Assembly: GCA_027023405.1 (NCBI GenBank)
Contig: JALVVN010000007.1
Location: forward strand, 82,307-146,306
Source of the DNA: Campylobacterales bacterium
Lineage (GTDB): Bacteria; Campylobacterota; Campylobacteria; Campylobacterales; QNZT01
Direction: 5' to 3'
Length of the DNA stretch: 64,000 bases
Both the position numbers and the translations under genes were made by a program. Below are positions 7,873 through 15,555 of the stretch, in pieces. Numbering within the stretch: position 1 is the first letter of the stretch; every line of letters begins with the position of its first letter. A model generated the notes under the pieces. The model saw only the letters and a list, made by a program, of their open reading frames with translations, was not told the origin of the DNA and ran no database searches.

Positions 7873-7890
7873 ATTATAGCATATCCTATA
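7873..7890 (-). promoter_or_regulatory. Toxin-antitoxin promoter with inverted repeat
   Basis: On the minus strand TATAAT (7878-7873) lies about 20 bases before the antitoxin start. The plus strand reads TATAGCATATCCTATA (7875-7890), an inverted repeat overlapping the -10 box that could be the antitoxin operator. Confidence 0.5.
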
Positions 7891-7936
7891 ATCTATTTGT
7901 TATATCCAAAGGCACCTCACCCATAAGATGAAATTT

Positions 7937-8044
7937 TTAAGCAAGACGATAGATAAAGGGACGAAAACCGACACCTTGAACGGTACCGGTAATGCGGATG
8001 AGAAAATCTTTGATATATAGCGTATCATCTCGTTTTTTAGACAT
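7937..8044 (-). pseudogene. Chimeric relic: 5' end of hepT fused to 5' part of hypF
   Basis: Starting at the ATG at 8044, which overlaps the mntA stop by 8 bases, the frame reads [13 protein letters not shown], a typical start of a HepT/DUF86 (HEPN) protein. It then switches to [17 protein letters not shown], which is the HypF acylphosphatase N-terminus, and stops after 35 residues. The hypF part is nearly identical in DNA to codons 8-28 of the intact hypF. The frame is kept across the joint. Neither parent protein is functional here; it is a recombination scar. Confidence 0.82.
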
Positions 8045-8327
8045 GGATAATCTCTTTTTCTATATACTCTTTTATCGGTTCTTTGAGATTACTTTCAATT
8101 CCTAGTTCTACCTTTTTATGCAGGTTATCTTCCAAAAAATGCAACAATCCAAAGTAGTTATCAACTCTATTTTGGCTATCTAACTCTACAGCTATATCGA
8201 TATCAGATCCATCACGATTTTCAGCTCTCGCATAGCTTCCAAAGAGTCCTATCTTTTGCACCCCATATTTTACTTTCATGAACTCTTTGTGTGAGGATAA
8301 AAAATCGATAATCTCTTCTCTTGTCAT
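8037..8327 (-). CDS. MntA-like minimal nucleotidyltransferase
   Basis: The 96-residue protein has the minimal nucleotidyltransferase signature [19 protein letters not shown] (GSx10DxD) at about residues 27-46. In MntA/HepT modules the nucleotidyltransferase is the antitoxin that AMPylates the HEPN RNase HepT. Here the partner is destroyed after 13 codons, so the antitoxin is left alone. It has its own TATAAT box (8360-8355, minus strand) and a GGAGA ribosome site, and begins 38 bases after the hydE stop. Confidence 0.8.
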   Translation of the reverse strand: MTREEIIDFLSSHKEFMKVKYGVQKIGLFGSYARAENRDGSDIDIAVELDSQNRVDNYFGLLHFLEDNLHKKVELGIESNLKEPIKEYIEKEIIHV

Positions 8328-8365
8328 AAAGCATCTCCATCAATCAGTTTCCCTATTATACCACA

Positions 8366-10285
8366 TCACAAAAACTGCGCCCCATACACACTACTCTCCC
8401 TCCCAATCGGATAGTTTTTATTGAGGATCGGTTTTTGGAGTGCGAGGTTTCTCTGAATTCTGCCCCAGAGCGATTGGTTGGCGAAGGCTCTTCCGCTAAG
8501 CGTAAGTGTCTGGGTTTTGGTTTTGCCCAGTAACTGTGTAGCGATATCGGCGATATAATCTCCAAAACTCTCAAAGATACTATAGCAGAGAATCGGCTGC
8601 TGGGCACCGCTGAGTTTGTAGCTCATCAGTGAAGCCAAAAAGGCGTAATCATTAAAGCGATTGTCGGTCACTTTTGTATCGATCTGCATACCGCCCTTAC
8701 CCAAAAAGCTAAGCGCACTCTCCGATATCCCCTCAAAACTCTCATCCTCCAGCTCCAAGAGAATCGCCGTTACCCGAAAGAGATCGACCTCACCGCTCAA
8801 GTGATCGATACGCGCATACAGATCGGGAAATTTTGCGCGAAAATTCTCGACCAAGCGATCCGAACCCTCACGAAGTTCCCGAATATGTGCGAAAAGATTA
8901 TCCGCTTCAAAGGCTCTTGGAGGCACGACATCGATCACTGACTTTTTGTTATAGTAGAGGAAGTGGAGACGATCATCAAAATGGACTCCAATCGCCCCCT
9001 CCCCCAACTTCTCATGCTCCGCCAAAACACTAAGCATCGACGCTTCGGCTACGCTAAACGAAACGGCATCTTTTACCCTACTCCGCTCTCCTTGCGCGAC
9101 ATAGACCTCTTTGGCGGGAATCTGCGCAAAGAGCTCCGCACGATCAATGATCTTACCCATATCTGTATCCGCACAGACCAAGCCGGATGCGATACTCACA
9201 CGATCGCGCTTACCTCCCTGCACCGCTTTAGGAAAGATTGTTCGCTCACCGTCAATCAAAAGAAAAGTATCTTGATTGATAAAGAGTCGAAAATCCTTCT
9301 GTGGTGTAATAGGCAAATCAAAATCGACCAAAAAATCCCCCTCTTCGCCCTCTTCACACGCTTCATAGACGATATACTCCAATCCCGCATTGATGAGCTC
9401 TCTGGCTAAGAGCATACTCATCCCCTCATCGGGGTATTTCGTCCAGACACTGCTACCGAAATGCGATTTGGCTTCATCGCTCTTAGTCGCGATGCGAAGC
9501 AGAGGGCGCTCGATCGATAGCAGGGCGTTAAACTCCTGAACGACCAACATCAAATGTCGATTGAGCGCATTGACATCGGCGATAAAGAGAATCGCTTTGG
9601 GGTTAACCTTGCCTTCGGGTTTGTAAAATTTTCGATATCCGTGCAAGGTTTTCATGACGACGCTTTTGCCTTTGGCGATCGCCCTCGCACTCACTTCAAA
9701 AAGCTGGCGATAAGTACCTTTGTCATTGGCATATCGTTCACTCTTTTTATCGACCATGCGCAGGGCAACCCCGCAATCGATACATGAGATGAGCGGATAG
9801 GATTTTCGTAGCGGATTCATCTGCATCTCCTTCTTGCACGCTTCACACGGCACCAAAAACTTCATCACACTATTTGCACGAGAAAGGGGGTGCTGTGTCA
9901 AAAAGGCGTGATGCGCACCGCAAGCATTACAGGAGGTAAAGGGGTAGTAGTAACGACGACTAGAGACATCAAACATCTCCTTTTGACAACTCGGACACAA
10001 AGAGAGATCAAGAGGGAGATCATCGATCGCAATCGCTTTGATCTGAGGCTTCTCTTCACTCACAAAGTGACGACTCCCTTTGAGATAGATCGAAGCGGGT
10101 AGCGTCTCTTCGACCTGCTTCAAAAACGATTCTAATTTTGGCTCATCCTTTTGGGAGATCAGCACGATCTTCTCTTTCTCAAAGCCGATCTCCAGATCGA
10201 TATCACTCGCATCGATCAACGCTTTGATGAGTGCATAGAGATAACTTTTATTACTACGAAAGTTTAGTTCAACGATAAAGTACAT
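8366..10285 (-). CDS. hydE: HypF-related hydrogenase accessory protein (HydE-like)
   Basis: This 639-residue protein occupies the hydE position after hydD. It shares with HypF the paired zinc fingers (CPSCQKEMFDVSSRRYYYP to CNACG, and CEACKKEM to CIDCG, about residues 97-170) and a following YrdC-like region. It lacks the acylphosphatase VQGVGFR motif at the N-terminus and the HHYAH metal site at the C-terminus. The C-terminal half keeps a Kae1-like outline (LLGKTKTQTLTLSGRAFAN). It is therefore a full-length but catalytically reduced HypF paralog, not a fragment. Related genes at the end of hyd operons of Wolinella and Helicobacter are called hydE, with no defined reaction known to me. A role in assembly of this specific hydrogenase is inferred. 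Confidence 0.72.
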   Translation of the reverse strand: MYFIVELNFRSNKSYLYALIKALIDASDIDLEIGFEKEKIVLISQKDEPKLESFLKQVEETLPASIYLKGSRHFVSEEKPQIKAIAIDDLPLDLSLCPSCQKEMFDVSSRRYYYPFTSCNACGAHHAFLTQHPLSRANSVMKFLVPCEACKKEMQMNPLRKSYPLISCIDCGVALRMVDKKSERYANDKGTYRQLFEVSARAIAKGKSVVMKTLHGYRKFYKPEGKVNPKAILFIADVNALNRHLMLVVQEFNALLSIERPLLRIATKSDEAKSHFGSSVWTKYPDEGMSMLLARELINAGLEYIVYEACEEGEEGDFLVDFDLPITPQKDFRLFINQDTFLLIDGERTIFPKAVQGGKRDRVSIASGLVCADTDMGKIIDRAELFAQIPAKEVYVAQGERSRVKDAVSFSVAEASMLSVLAEHEKLGEGAIGVHFDDRLHFLYYNKKSVIDVVPPRAFEADNLFAHIRELREGSDRLVENFRAKFPDLYARIDHLSGEVDLFRVTAILLELEDESFEGISESALSFLGKGGMQIDTKVTDNRFNDYAFLASLMSYKLSGAQQPILCYSIFESFGDYIADIATQLLGKTKTQTLTLSGRAFANQSLWGRIQRNLALQKPILNKNYPIGRESSVYGAQFL

Positions 10286-10297
10286 AGAAGCCTCTTT

Positions 10298-10849
10298 TTA
10301 GTGATAGAATGATTGTTGCGGATTTGCGTAATGTTCGATAACCGTATCGAGCGAAACGGGGGAAGATGTCTGCTGAAGTTCGATGTGATGTCGGCGCAAT
10401 ACCGCTAAAGCCTTCTCAACCATGGATGCGAATGATTTTCGAACGATCGGCGTCACATTTGTCTCAACCGGTACAATATCCCCCGGATGCATCGCAACAA
10501 TCTCGATCTCTGCCATCTCATCATCATCCAAGATCGAGCAGATCTCCAGCATCTGTGCTACTTCCACCTCATTGGCGCTTTGGCGGATACTCCCCTGCTC
10601 CAAGAGTTCAGCTTTGCAGAAGTGAAAAATCTCACCGCTTTTACCCTCGGAAGTCGTACTCAAAATGAGAATCAAATCATACTCCCTAAAGAGCGTCATC
10701 AATCCAAATCCAAGCGCACCGCCGTCGATAATATCTACACCAAAGGGTATATGGTAGTTTCGCTTAAGGTATTCAGCGGCAAAAACACCCAAACCGTCAT
10801 CGCAAAACATAATGTTCCCGATGCCAATGATCGCGCACCGCTTCATCAT
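10298..10849 (-). CDS. hydD: Hydrogenase maturation endopeptidase HydD (HyaD/HybD family)
   Basis: This protease removes the C-terminal peptide of the large subunit after nickel insertion. The 183-residue protein begins CAIIGIGNIMFCDDGLGVFAAEYL, with the two nickel-sensing acidic residues of the family (the Asp of DDG and the Asp of DIIDGG). The third ligand is likely a His in MHPGDIVP. It starts directly after the cytochrome b stop (TAAATGATG), so one of two adjacent ATGs is used. Its substrate should be HydB, which retains a 20-residue extension after its last ligand motif; the second large subunit in the window has no such extension. Confidence 0.9.
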   Translation of the reverse strand: MMKRCAIIGIGNIMFCDDGLGVFAAEYLKRNYHIPFGVDIIDGGALGFGLMTLFREYDLILILSTTSEGKSGEIFHFCKAELLEQGSIRQSANEVEVAQMLEICSILDDDEMAEIEIVAMHPGDIVPVETNVTPIVRKSFASMVEKALAVLRRHHIELQQTSSPVSLDTVIEHYANPQQSFYH

Positions 10850-11584
10850 TTAATTCTTGTCTCTGGGTACAAATTTATTACCGCCGAATGCGATCGAGAT
10901 ATCACCCTCTTGCCAAAAAATCGTTCTCCACACTTGGTAGTAGATATGAAACACTACCCAAACAATAATAACCCACATCAGCATATGATGCACAATTCTC
11001 ACATCCATTATCGATGCTACCGGTCCACCTCCTAACACTGAATGTGTCGCAGGTATCGTCCAATCCGTCACCAAGTGCAACATCCACGGCCACCATCTCC
11101 CGATACTGCTCTCTCCCGATTCCAAACCATGCACATAAAGCTGAAGTCCTGTAAAAAGCATCAATGCCAACAGGATATGGAAGATCGTAAAATAAACCGT
11201 ATTGAAGCTATCGCTATGCGACGAATCAAAACTCTTTTTACGATTAAAGGTGAGTAGATTGACCAGTACAGCAAAAAACTCTTTGATATTGGTAGGCGTG
11301 GGCAAAAGCTTGAGGATCGGCTTCTCAAATCTCGAAAAGAAGAAGAGATACGCCACGATGATCGAAGTCACATCGAAAATAATCGCAACGATAAAGTGCC
11401 CCCATCGATTCCACGCCATCACATACTTATCGACTGCCGATTCGGCGATGAGTGTCTGATAATAGGGCTCAGCGATATAGAACCCCGTAATAATCGCCAC
11501 CACCATTGAAATGGCATTGACCCAGTGGATGATCCGCATCGCACCGGTCATTCGCTTGACATTTTTATAGGCTATCTGTTTCAT
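10850..11584 (-). CDS. hydC: Hydrogenase cytochrome b subunit HydC
   Basis: HydC anchors the hydrogenase to the inner membrane and passes electrons from the small subunit to menaquinone. The 244-residue protein has four to five membrane helices and the histidines expected to bind two b haems: RIIHWVNAIS in helix 1, WGHFIVAIIFD, TIFHILLALM, and VRIVHHMLMWVIIVWVVFHIY near the C-terminus. It follows hydB by 9 bases with the order hydABC typical of Wolinella-type enzymes. Confidence 0.93.
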   Translation of the reverse strand: MKQIAYKNVKRMTGAMRIIHWVNAISMVVAIITGFYIAEPYYQTLIAESAVDKYVMAWNRWGHFIVAIIFDVTSIIVAYLFFFSRFEKPILKLLPTPTNIKEFFAVLVNLLTFNRKKSFDSSHSDSFNTVYFTIFHILLALMLFTGLQLYVHGLESGESSIGRWWPWMLHLVTDWTIPATHSVLGGGPVASIMDVRIVHHMLMWVIIVWVVFHIYYQVWRTIFWQEGDISIAFGGNKFVPRDKN

Positions 11585-11593
11585 TTTGGCTCC

Positions 11594-13501
11594 TTAGAAG
11601 GTGCAAGTCGGATCGACTTTATAGACGGCTAACTCTTTGCCTTTGGTGTCGAGTACATGCACGGCACAGGCGATACAGGGATCAAAGCTATGGATTGTTC
11701 GAATAATCTCCAATGGCTCCTCCGGATTGGCAACTTTTGTACCGATGAGACTCGCTTCATAGGCACCCAACTGTCCTTTATGATCTCGTGGTCCTGCATT
11801 CCAAGTCGATGGAACTACTGCCTGATAGTTGATGATCCTTCCATCTTTGATTCTGACCCAGTGTCCCAACGCACCTCGTGGTGCTTCGGCAAGTCCCGCT
11901 CCTTTTGAATCCGCCGCAACTTCATCAAAATCAAACTCCGTCCAAGTCGAGAGATCACCGCTTGCAGCATTTTTCGCCAGCTCATCGACCCACTCCATCA
12001 TAACATCGCCCATCAACTCTGTTTCGATAGCCCTCGCCGCGGTTCGACCGACAGTCGAGAAGAGTACCGTGATAGGTAAGCCTGATCGCTTGAGGAAATT
12101 TCCGACATACTTTTTGATTCGCTCATCGCCCTTTACATAACCGACTACCATTCGCGCAAGTGGCCCCACTTCGACAGGCTTACCGTCATAGCGAGGAGAT
12201 TTGATCCATGAATACTTCTCATCTGTTTTGAGATAGGCATATCCATCCTCTCTCTTCTCAAGACCGGTATAGTGCGGTACCGTTTGCCCCTCATAGGGAT
12301 GAAGCGGTTTATCGCCCTCATACCATGAGTGTGTCACATCCTCCGTGATCTTTGAGGGATCGAGTTCATAAGCTTTGGAGATATCACCATCTAGGACAAG
12401 ACCTGAAGGAAAGAGATTTTTAGCTTTATAAAAACCGCTATCATCCAATTTAAAATCTCCGTAACTCATATAGCTCAACAATCCTCCGCCGGTTCCACCG
12501 ACACCTTTATAAGTCGCATCTTTATCCGTCGCCTCTTTGGCATAGGCGGTTCCCGCCATATAAACATCCGGAAGATAAGCACCTTTGACAAACTCCACAC
12601 CATCTTTGAGGAGTTGCTTAAAGAGAGCAATTCTTGCCGGGTTTTGGATATCCTGCACACATGTCACGCCACCCACGACGATCGATTGCGGATGCGGATT
12701 TTTTCCGCCGAAGATCGCTTGCATCTTTGCCAAATCTCTTTGGATGTCAAGCGCTTTGAGATAGTGCGCGACACCGATGAGATTTTGTTCAGGGGTGAGC
12801 TGATAGTGTTTATTCCCCCAATATCCGTTACCGAAAATTCCCAATCTTCCCTGCTTTGCAAACTTCACAACACGATCTTGCACCGCTTTAAAGTCCGCCT
12901 CTGCAGAGATATAGGGTTTATGTCCCGCGACTTCTGCCCATTTGACCGCCTCTTGGGCAGTTTTGGCAGGATCGGCTTTGGTAGCAGAAAGTACATCGAC
13001 AAAGTCGAGTGCGTGTAGATGATAAAAGTGCACCAAGTGATCATGCACATAGAGCGCTCCTTGGATCAAGTTTCTCACAAGTCGCGCATTTTTAGGGATC
13101 GTAATCTTAAAGGCATCCTCTACCGCTTCGATACTTCGCTGATAGTGCGTACCGGTACAGACACCGCAAATTCGCATCGCTAAAAGCCCGGCATCTCTAG
13201 GGTCTCTTCCCTTCAAGATCGTCTCGATGCCTCTAAACATCGTAGAGGAGCTGTAAGCATCTACGATCTTATTGTTCTCATCAATGATCGCTTCGATTCG
13301 CAAATGCCCCTCGATTCGCGTAATAGGATCGACAATGATATGTTTTTTACCACCCTTTGAGCTACCCTTTTTCTCACTATTTTCATTACTCTGTGTCGCT
13401 TTAATTTCACTCTCTTTTGTCTTGCTCCCACTCTCTTGACTCTTTGCCGTTGCATTGATATCGCTTTTCATCGCCTCTTGTGTCGTATTGTTCTCACTCA
13501 T
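11594..13501 (-). CDS. hydB: [NiFe] hydrogenase large subunit HydB, with N-terminal extension
   Basis: The large subunit holds the NiFe(CN)2CO site for H2 oxidation in the periplasm. Both ligand motifs are intact: RICGVCTGTH (L1, about residues 110-119) and DPCIACAVH (L2) near the C-terminus. A 20-residue tail ending DPTCTF follows the last His and should be removed by HydD. Residues 1-52 are unusual: a Ser/Lys/Glu/Asn-rich low-complexity stretch before the normal start IVDPITRIEGH. The subunit lacks its own signal and should be co-exported with HydA. The gene begins one base after the hydA stop. Confidence 0.96.
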   Translation of the reverse strand: MSENNTTQEAMKSDINATAKSQESGSKTKESEIKATQSNENSEKKGSSKGGKKHIIVDPITRIEGHLRIEAIIDENNKIVDAYSSSTMFRGIETILKGRDPRDAGLLAMRICGVCTGTHYQRSIEAVEDAFKITIPKNARLVRNLIQGALYVHDHLVHFYHLHALDFVDVLSATKADPAKTAQEAVKWAEVAGHKPYISAEADFKAVQDRVVKFAKQGRLGIFGNGYWGNKHYQLTPEQNLIGVAHYLKALDIQRDLAKMQAIFGGKNPHPQSIVVGGVTCVQDIQNPARIALFKQLLKDGVEFVKGAYLPDVYMAGTAYAKEATDKDATYKGVGGTGGGLLSYMSYGDFKLDDSGFYKAKNLFPSGLVLDGDISKAYELDPSKITEDVTHSWYEGDKPLHPYEGQTVPHYTGLEKREDGYAYLKTDEKYSWIKSPRYDGKPVEVGPLARMVVGYVKGDERIKKYVGNFLKRSGLPITVLFSTVGRTAARAIETELMGDVMMEWVDELAKNAASGDLSTWTEFDFDEVAADSKGAGLAEAPRGALGHWVRIKDGRIINYQAVVPSTWNAGPRDHKGQLGAYEASLIGTKVANPEEPLEIIRTIHSFDPCIACAVHVLDTKGKELAVYKVDPTCTF

Positions 13502-13502
13502 C

Positions 13503-14744
13503 TTACGCCTCCTCTTCTACTTTACTCTTTTTGCCAAATATTGCACTTCCCGCCGCATGCAGTCCGATACCGATACCCGCAGCCGTCAACAATCCTAAAC
13601 CAAACTCATCCACCGTCTTCTCGACACCGCCCGTAGGCGCTTTGATATTGGCATTTGCCATCGGTCGCTCATAGGCATATTTATCCCAAAAGTCTGGTTC
13701 AGAACAGCCGATACACCCACGACCGACACCCACCGGCCAGTTAACTCCTTCGTTATAACGGATAATCGAGCAGTTGTTGAAAGTCATTGGTCCTTTACAA
13801 CCCATCTTATAGAGGCAGAAGTTATTTTTCGCACCCTCATCGCCCCACTCTTCGACAAATTCGCCCGCATCAAAATGCGCGCGTCGCTCACAGTTGTCAT
13901 GAATACGATACCCAAACGCAAACTTCGGTCTTAGGAGTGAATCGAGCTCTGGCACTTGACCTGTCAAGACATAGTGGAGAATCACACCGACCATATTGGA
14001 AGGATTTGCGGGACAAGCGGGAATATTGATGATAGGCTTTCCTTTGACCATATCCATCACACCCACCGCATCGGTAGGGTTAGGAGCTGCAGCAGGCACA
14101 CCGCCGAATGTCGCACAACTTCCTACCGCCACCACCGCAGCAGCATCTTTGGAGAGTCGTAATAGATGATCTTGAAAAGTCTCCGCTTTCGCACCGATAG
14201 TACCGTAATGACCGTCAATACCTCGTGGAACAGAACCCTCTACAAAAAGTAGATATTTCCCTTTAAAAGTCTCAATCGCATCCTCAAGCTGCTTCTCCGC
14301 CTGATGACCTGACGGTGCCATCAAGGTTTCGTGAAACTCCAAGGAGATAATATCAAGCACAATCTCGTCGATCTTAGGTCCGTCACTTCGCAAAAGCGCC
14401 TCCGAGTTACCCGCACAATCCTGAAGCTCGATCCATACCACCGGCACACGGTTCATCAACTCCGCCGCTTCAGCGACAAGCGGGGTAAATGACGCCGGCA
14501 ACATCAGCATCGCCGTCGTAGCGGAAGCCCACTTTAAAAAATCTCGACGATCGAACCCCTCATCAAAAATCGCATTTTTAAAATCGATACGATTGCTTAC
14601 CGGAGGTAGCGCTCTCAAAGCATCCAATCTCGCTCGACACTTCTCAAAAAGCGCCTCATAGTACGCTTCACCTCTATTTGTCTCAACTTTTGCACTCTGG
14701 GAAGTGAAAAGCCTCTTTACCGACTCGATCCGCTTATCGCTCAT
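13503..14744 (-). CDS. hydA: [NiFe] hydrogenase small subunit HydA, Tat-exported
   Basis: HydA carries the electron-transfer Fe-S clusters. The 413-residue protein has a Tat signal with a long n-region (twin-arginine DRRDFLKWAS at about 65-74, then a hydrophobic stretch), the distal cluster pattern HDNCERRAHFD plus FCLYKMGC, the medial-cluster Cys of NNC and GCIGCSEPDFWD, and a C-terminal membrane helix (GLGLLTAAGIGIGLHAAG). The proximal-cluster motif is DCAGNSEALL, so the second Cys of the usual CxxC is Asn. The last proximal Cys lies in ACPANPSN instead of GCPP. Strong GGAG ribosome site. First gene of hydABCDE, preceded by a -10 box and the palindromic operator. Confidence 0.95.
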   Translation of the reverse strand: MSDKRIESVKRLFTSQSAKVETNRGEAYYEALFEKCRARLDALRALPPVSNRIDFKNAIFDEGFDRRDFLKWASATTAMLMLPASFTPLVAEAAELMNRVPVVWIELQDCAGNSEALLRSDGPKIDEIVLDIISLEFHETLMAPSGHQAEKQLEDAIETFKGKYLLFVEGSVPRGIDGHYGTIGAKAETFQDHLLRLSKDAAAVVAVGSCATFGGVPAAAPNPTDAVGVMDMVKGKPIINIPACPANPSNMVGVILHYVLTGQVPELDSLLRPKFAFGYRIHDNCERRAHFDAGEFVEEWGDEGAKNNFCLYKMGCKGPMTFNNCSIIRYNEGVNWPVGVGRGCIGCSEPDFWDKYAYERPMANANIKAPTGGVEKTVDEFGLGLLTAAGIGIGLHAAGSAIFGKKSKVEEEA

Positions 14745-14761
14745 ACCGTCTCCTTTATAAA

Positions 14762-14783
14762 TGAATAATCATTCAGTATTGTA
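14762..14783 (-). promoter_or_regulatory. hydA promoter -10 box and 14-bp palindromic operator
   Basis: On the minus strand TACAAT (14783-14778) is followed after two bases by TGAATGATTATTCA (14775-14762). The palindrome TGAAT-N4-ATTCA is identical over all 14 bases to the one at the nickel permease promoter. It covers the expected transcription start, a position suited to repression. Confidence 0.75.
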
Positions 14784-14880
14784 GGGTAGTTATACTTAGA
14801 TCGGGGTTAAATTTTAGAGAGTAATATAAATGATAGTTATAATTAGGAGTGAATTTATCTGAATATACTACCTAAAATCA

Positions 14881-14921
14881 ATTCAATTCACATTCAATTC
14901 ATATTGAGTTGTTAGTATAAG
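14881..14921 (+). promoter_or_regulatory. Two 11-bp direct repeats and -10 box upstream of the Spy-like gene
   Basis: ATTCAATTCAC (14881-14891) and ATTCAATTCAT (14892-14902) are tandem 11-mers, one helical turn apart. They replace the -35 region of a promoter with -10 box TATAAG (14916-14921). This layout resembles binding sites of OmpR/PhoB-family response regulators. The regulator is unknown. Confidence 0.5.
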
Positions 14922-14951
14922 ATTCCATAAAAATTAAATTAAGGATAATTT

Positions 14952-15494
14952 ATGATAACAAAAAAGATACTAACTATCGCAGGAGCCGCACTCCTTCTAA
15001 GCGCAAACGCAATCGCAGATGCCAACTTAAAGAAAAATCCGGACAATGTCAAAAAAATACAGCAAGCTGCCGGAGAGAAAAGTCCCTACTATCGCACAAA
15101 AAAAGAGGCTTTTCCAAAAGACTACTTCCTCGTAAGTCAAAACCTCCCGTTTTTGGTCGGTGTTGCGCTTTTTCACCCCAACAGTGACACACTTAAACTC
15201 GATAAAAAACAGCTCGAAGCAATCGTAGAGATCAAGAAAACAACCGTGCCCGTCTCTGTAAAAATGGCAAAAGAGATTAAGGCGATGGAGTTAAAATTGG
15301 CAAAAGCGATCTTGGAGGAGAAAAAAGATCCCAAAAGCCTCTATGAATTGGTCGATAAAATTTCTAAAGCACGCACGGATCTTACCAAAGCACATCTAAA
15401 TTGCATCCATAAAATCCAAAACATTCTCTCAGATGCGCAGTATAAGGTACTATTAAAACTAGCTGCGACACCTGCCAACCCTAGCACAAAATAG
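14952..15494 (+). CDS. Periplasmic Spy/CpxP-like protein
   Basis: The 180-residue precursor has a signal peptide (MITKKILTIAGAALLLSANAIADA) and a mature all-helical protein rich in Lys and Ala. The C-terminal LSDAQYKVLLKLA resembles the LTxxQ motif of Spy/CpxP/ZraP proteins, and the central LDKKQLEAIVEIKK is a second such unit. Members bind misfolded envelope proteins or metals. It is transcribed divergently from hydA with an AAGGA ribosome site, and shares a 207-base intergenic region with it. The upstream 11-bp repeats suggest control by a two-component system. The function as chaperone or metal sensor is inferred from the family. Confidence 0.62.
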   Translation: MITKKILTIAGAALLLSANAIADANLKKNPDNVKKIQQAAGEKSPYYRTKKEAFPKDYFLVSQNLPFLVGVALFHPNSDTLKLDKKQLEAIVEIKKTTVPVSVKMAKEIKAMELKLAKAILEEKKDPKSLYELVDKISKARTDLTKAHLNCIHKIQNILSDAQYKVLLKLAATPANPSTK

Positions 15495-15502
15495 TGCTGG
15501 GG
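15479..15502 (+). terminator. Hairpin at the end of the Spy-like gene
   Basis: CCCTAGCAC and GTGCTGGGG pair over nine bases (one G-T wobble) around a six-base loop containing the stop codon region. There is no strong T run after it, so termination is only possible. Confidence 0.35.
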
Positions 15503-15555
15503 CTTACATCATTGCACACTAACAAATCTTCACTAGCATTAAACACAAACGCACT

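Noticed and set aside
8366-10285. HydE-like gene as a degenerate second hypF copy (pseudogene)
   Set aside because: The frame is intact over 639 codons, zinc-finger cysteines are kept, and position and length fit an established operon member.
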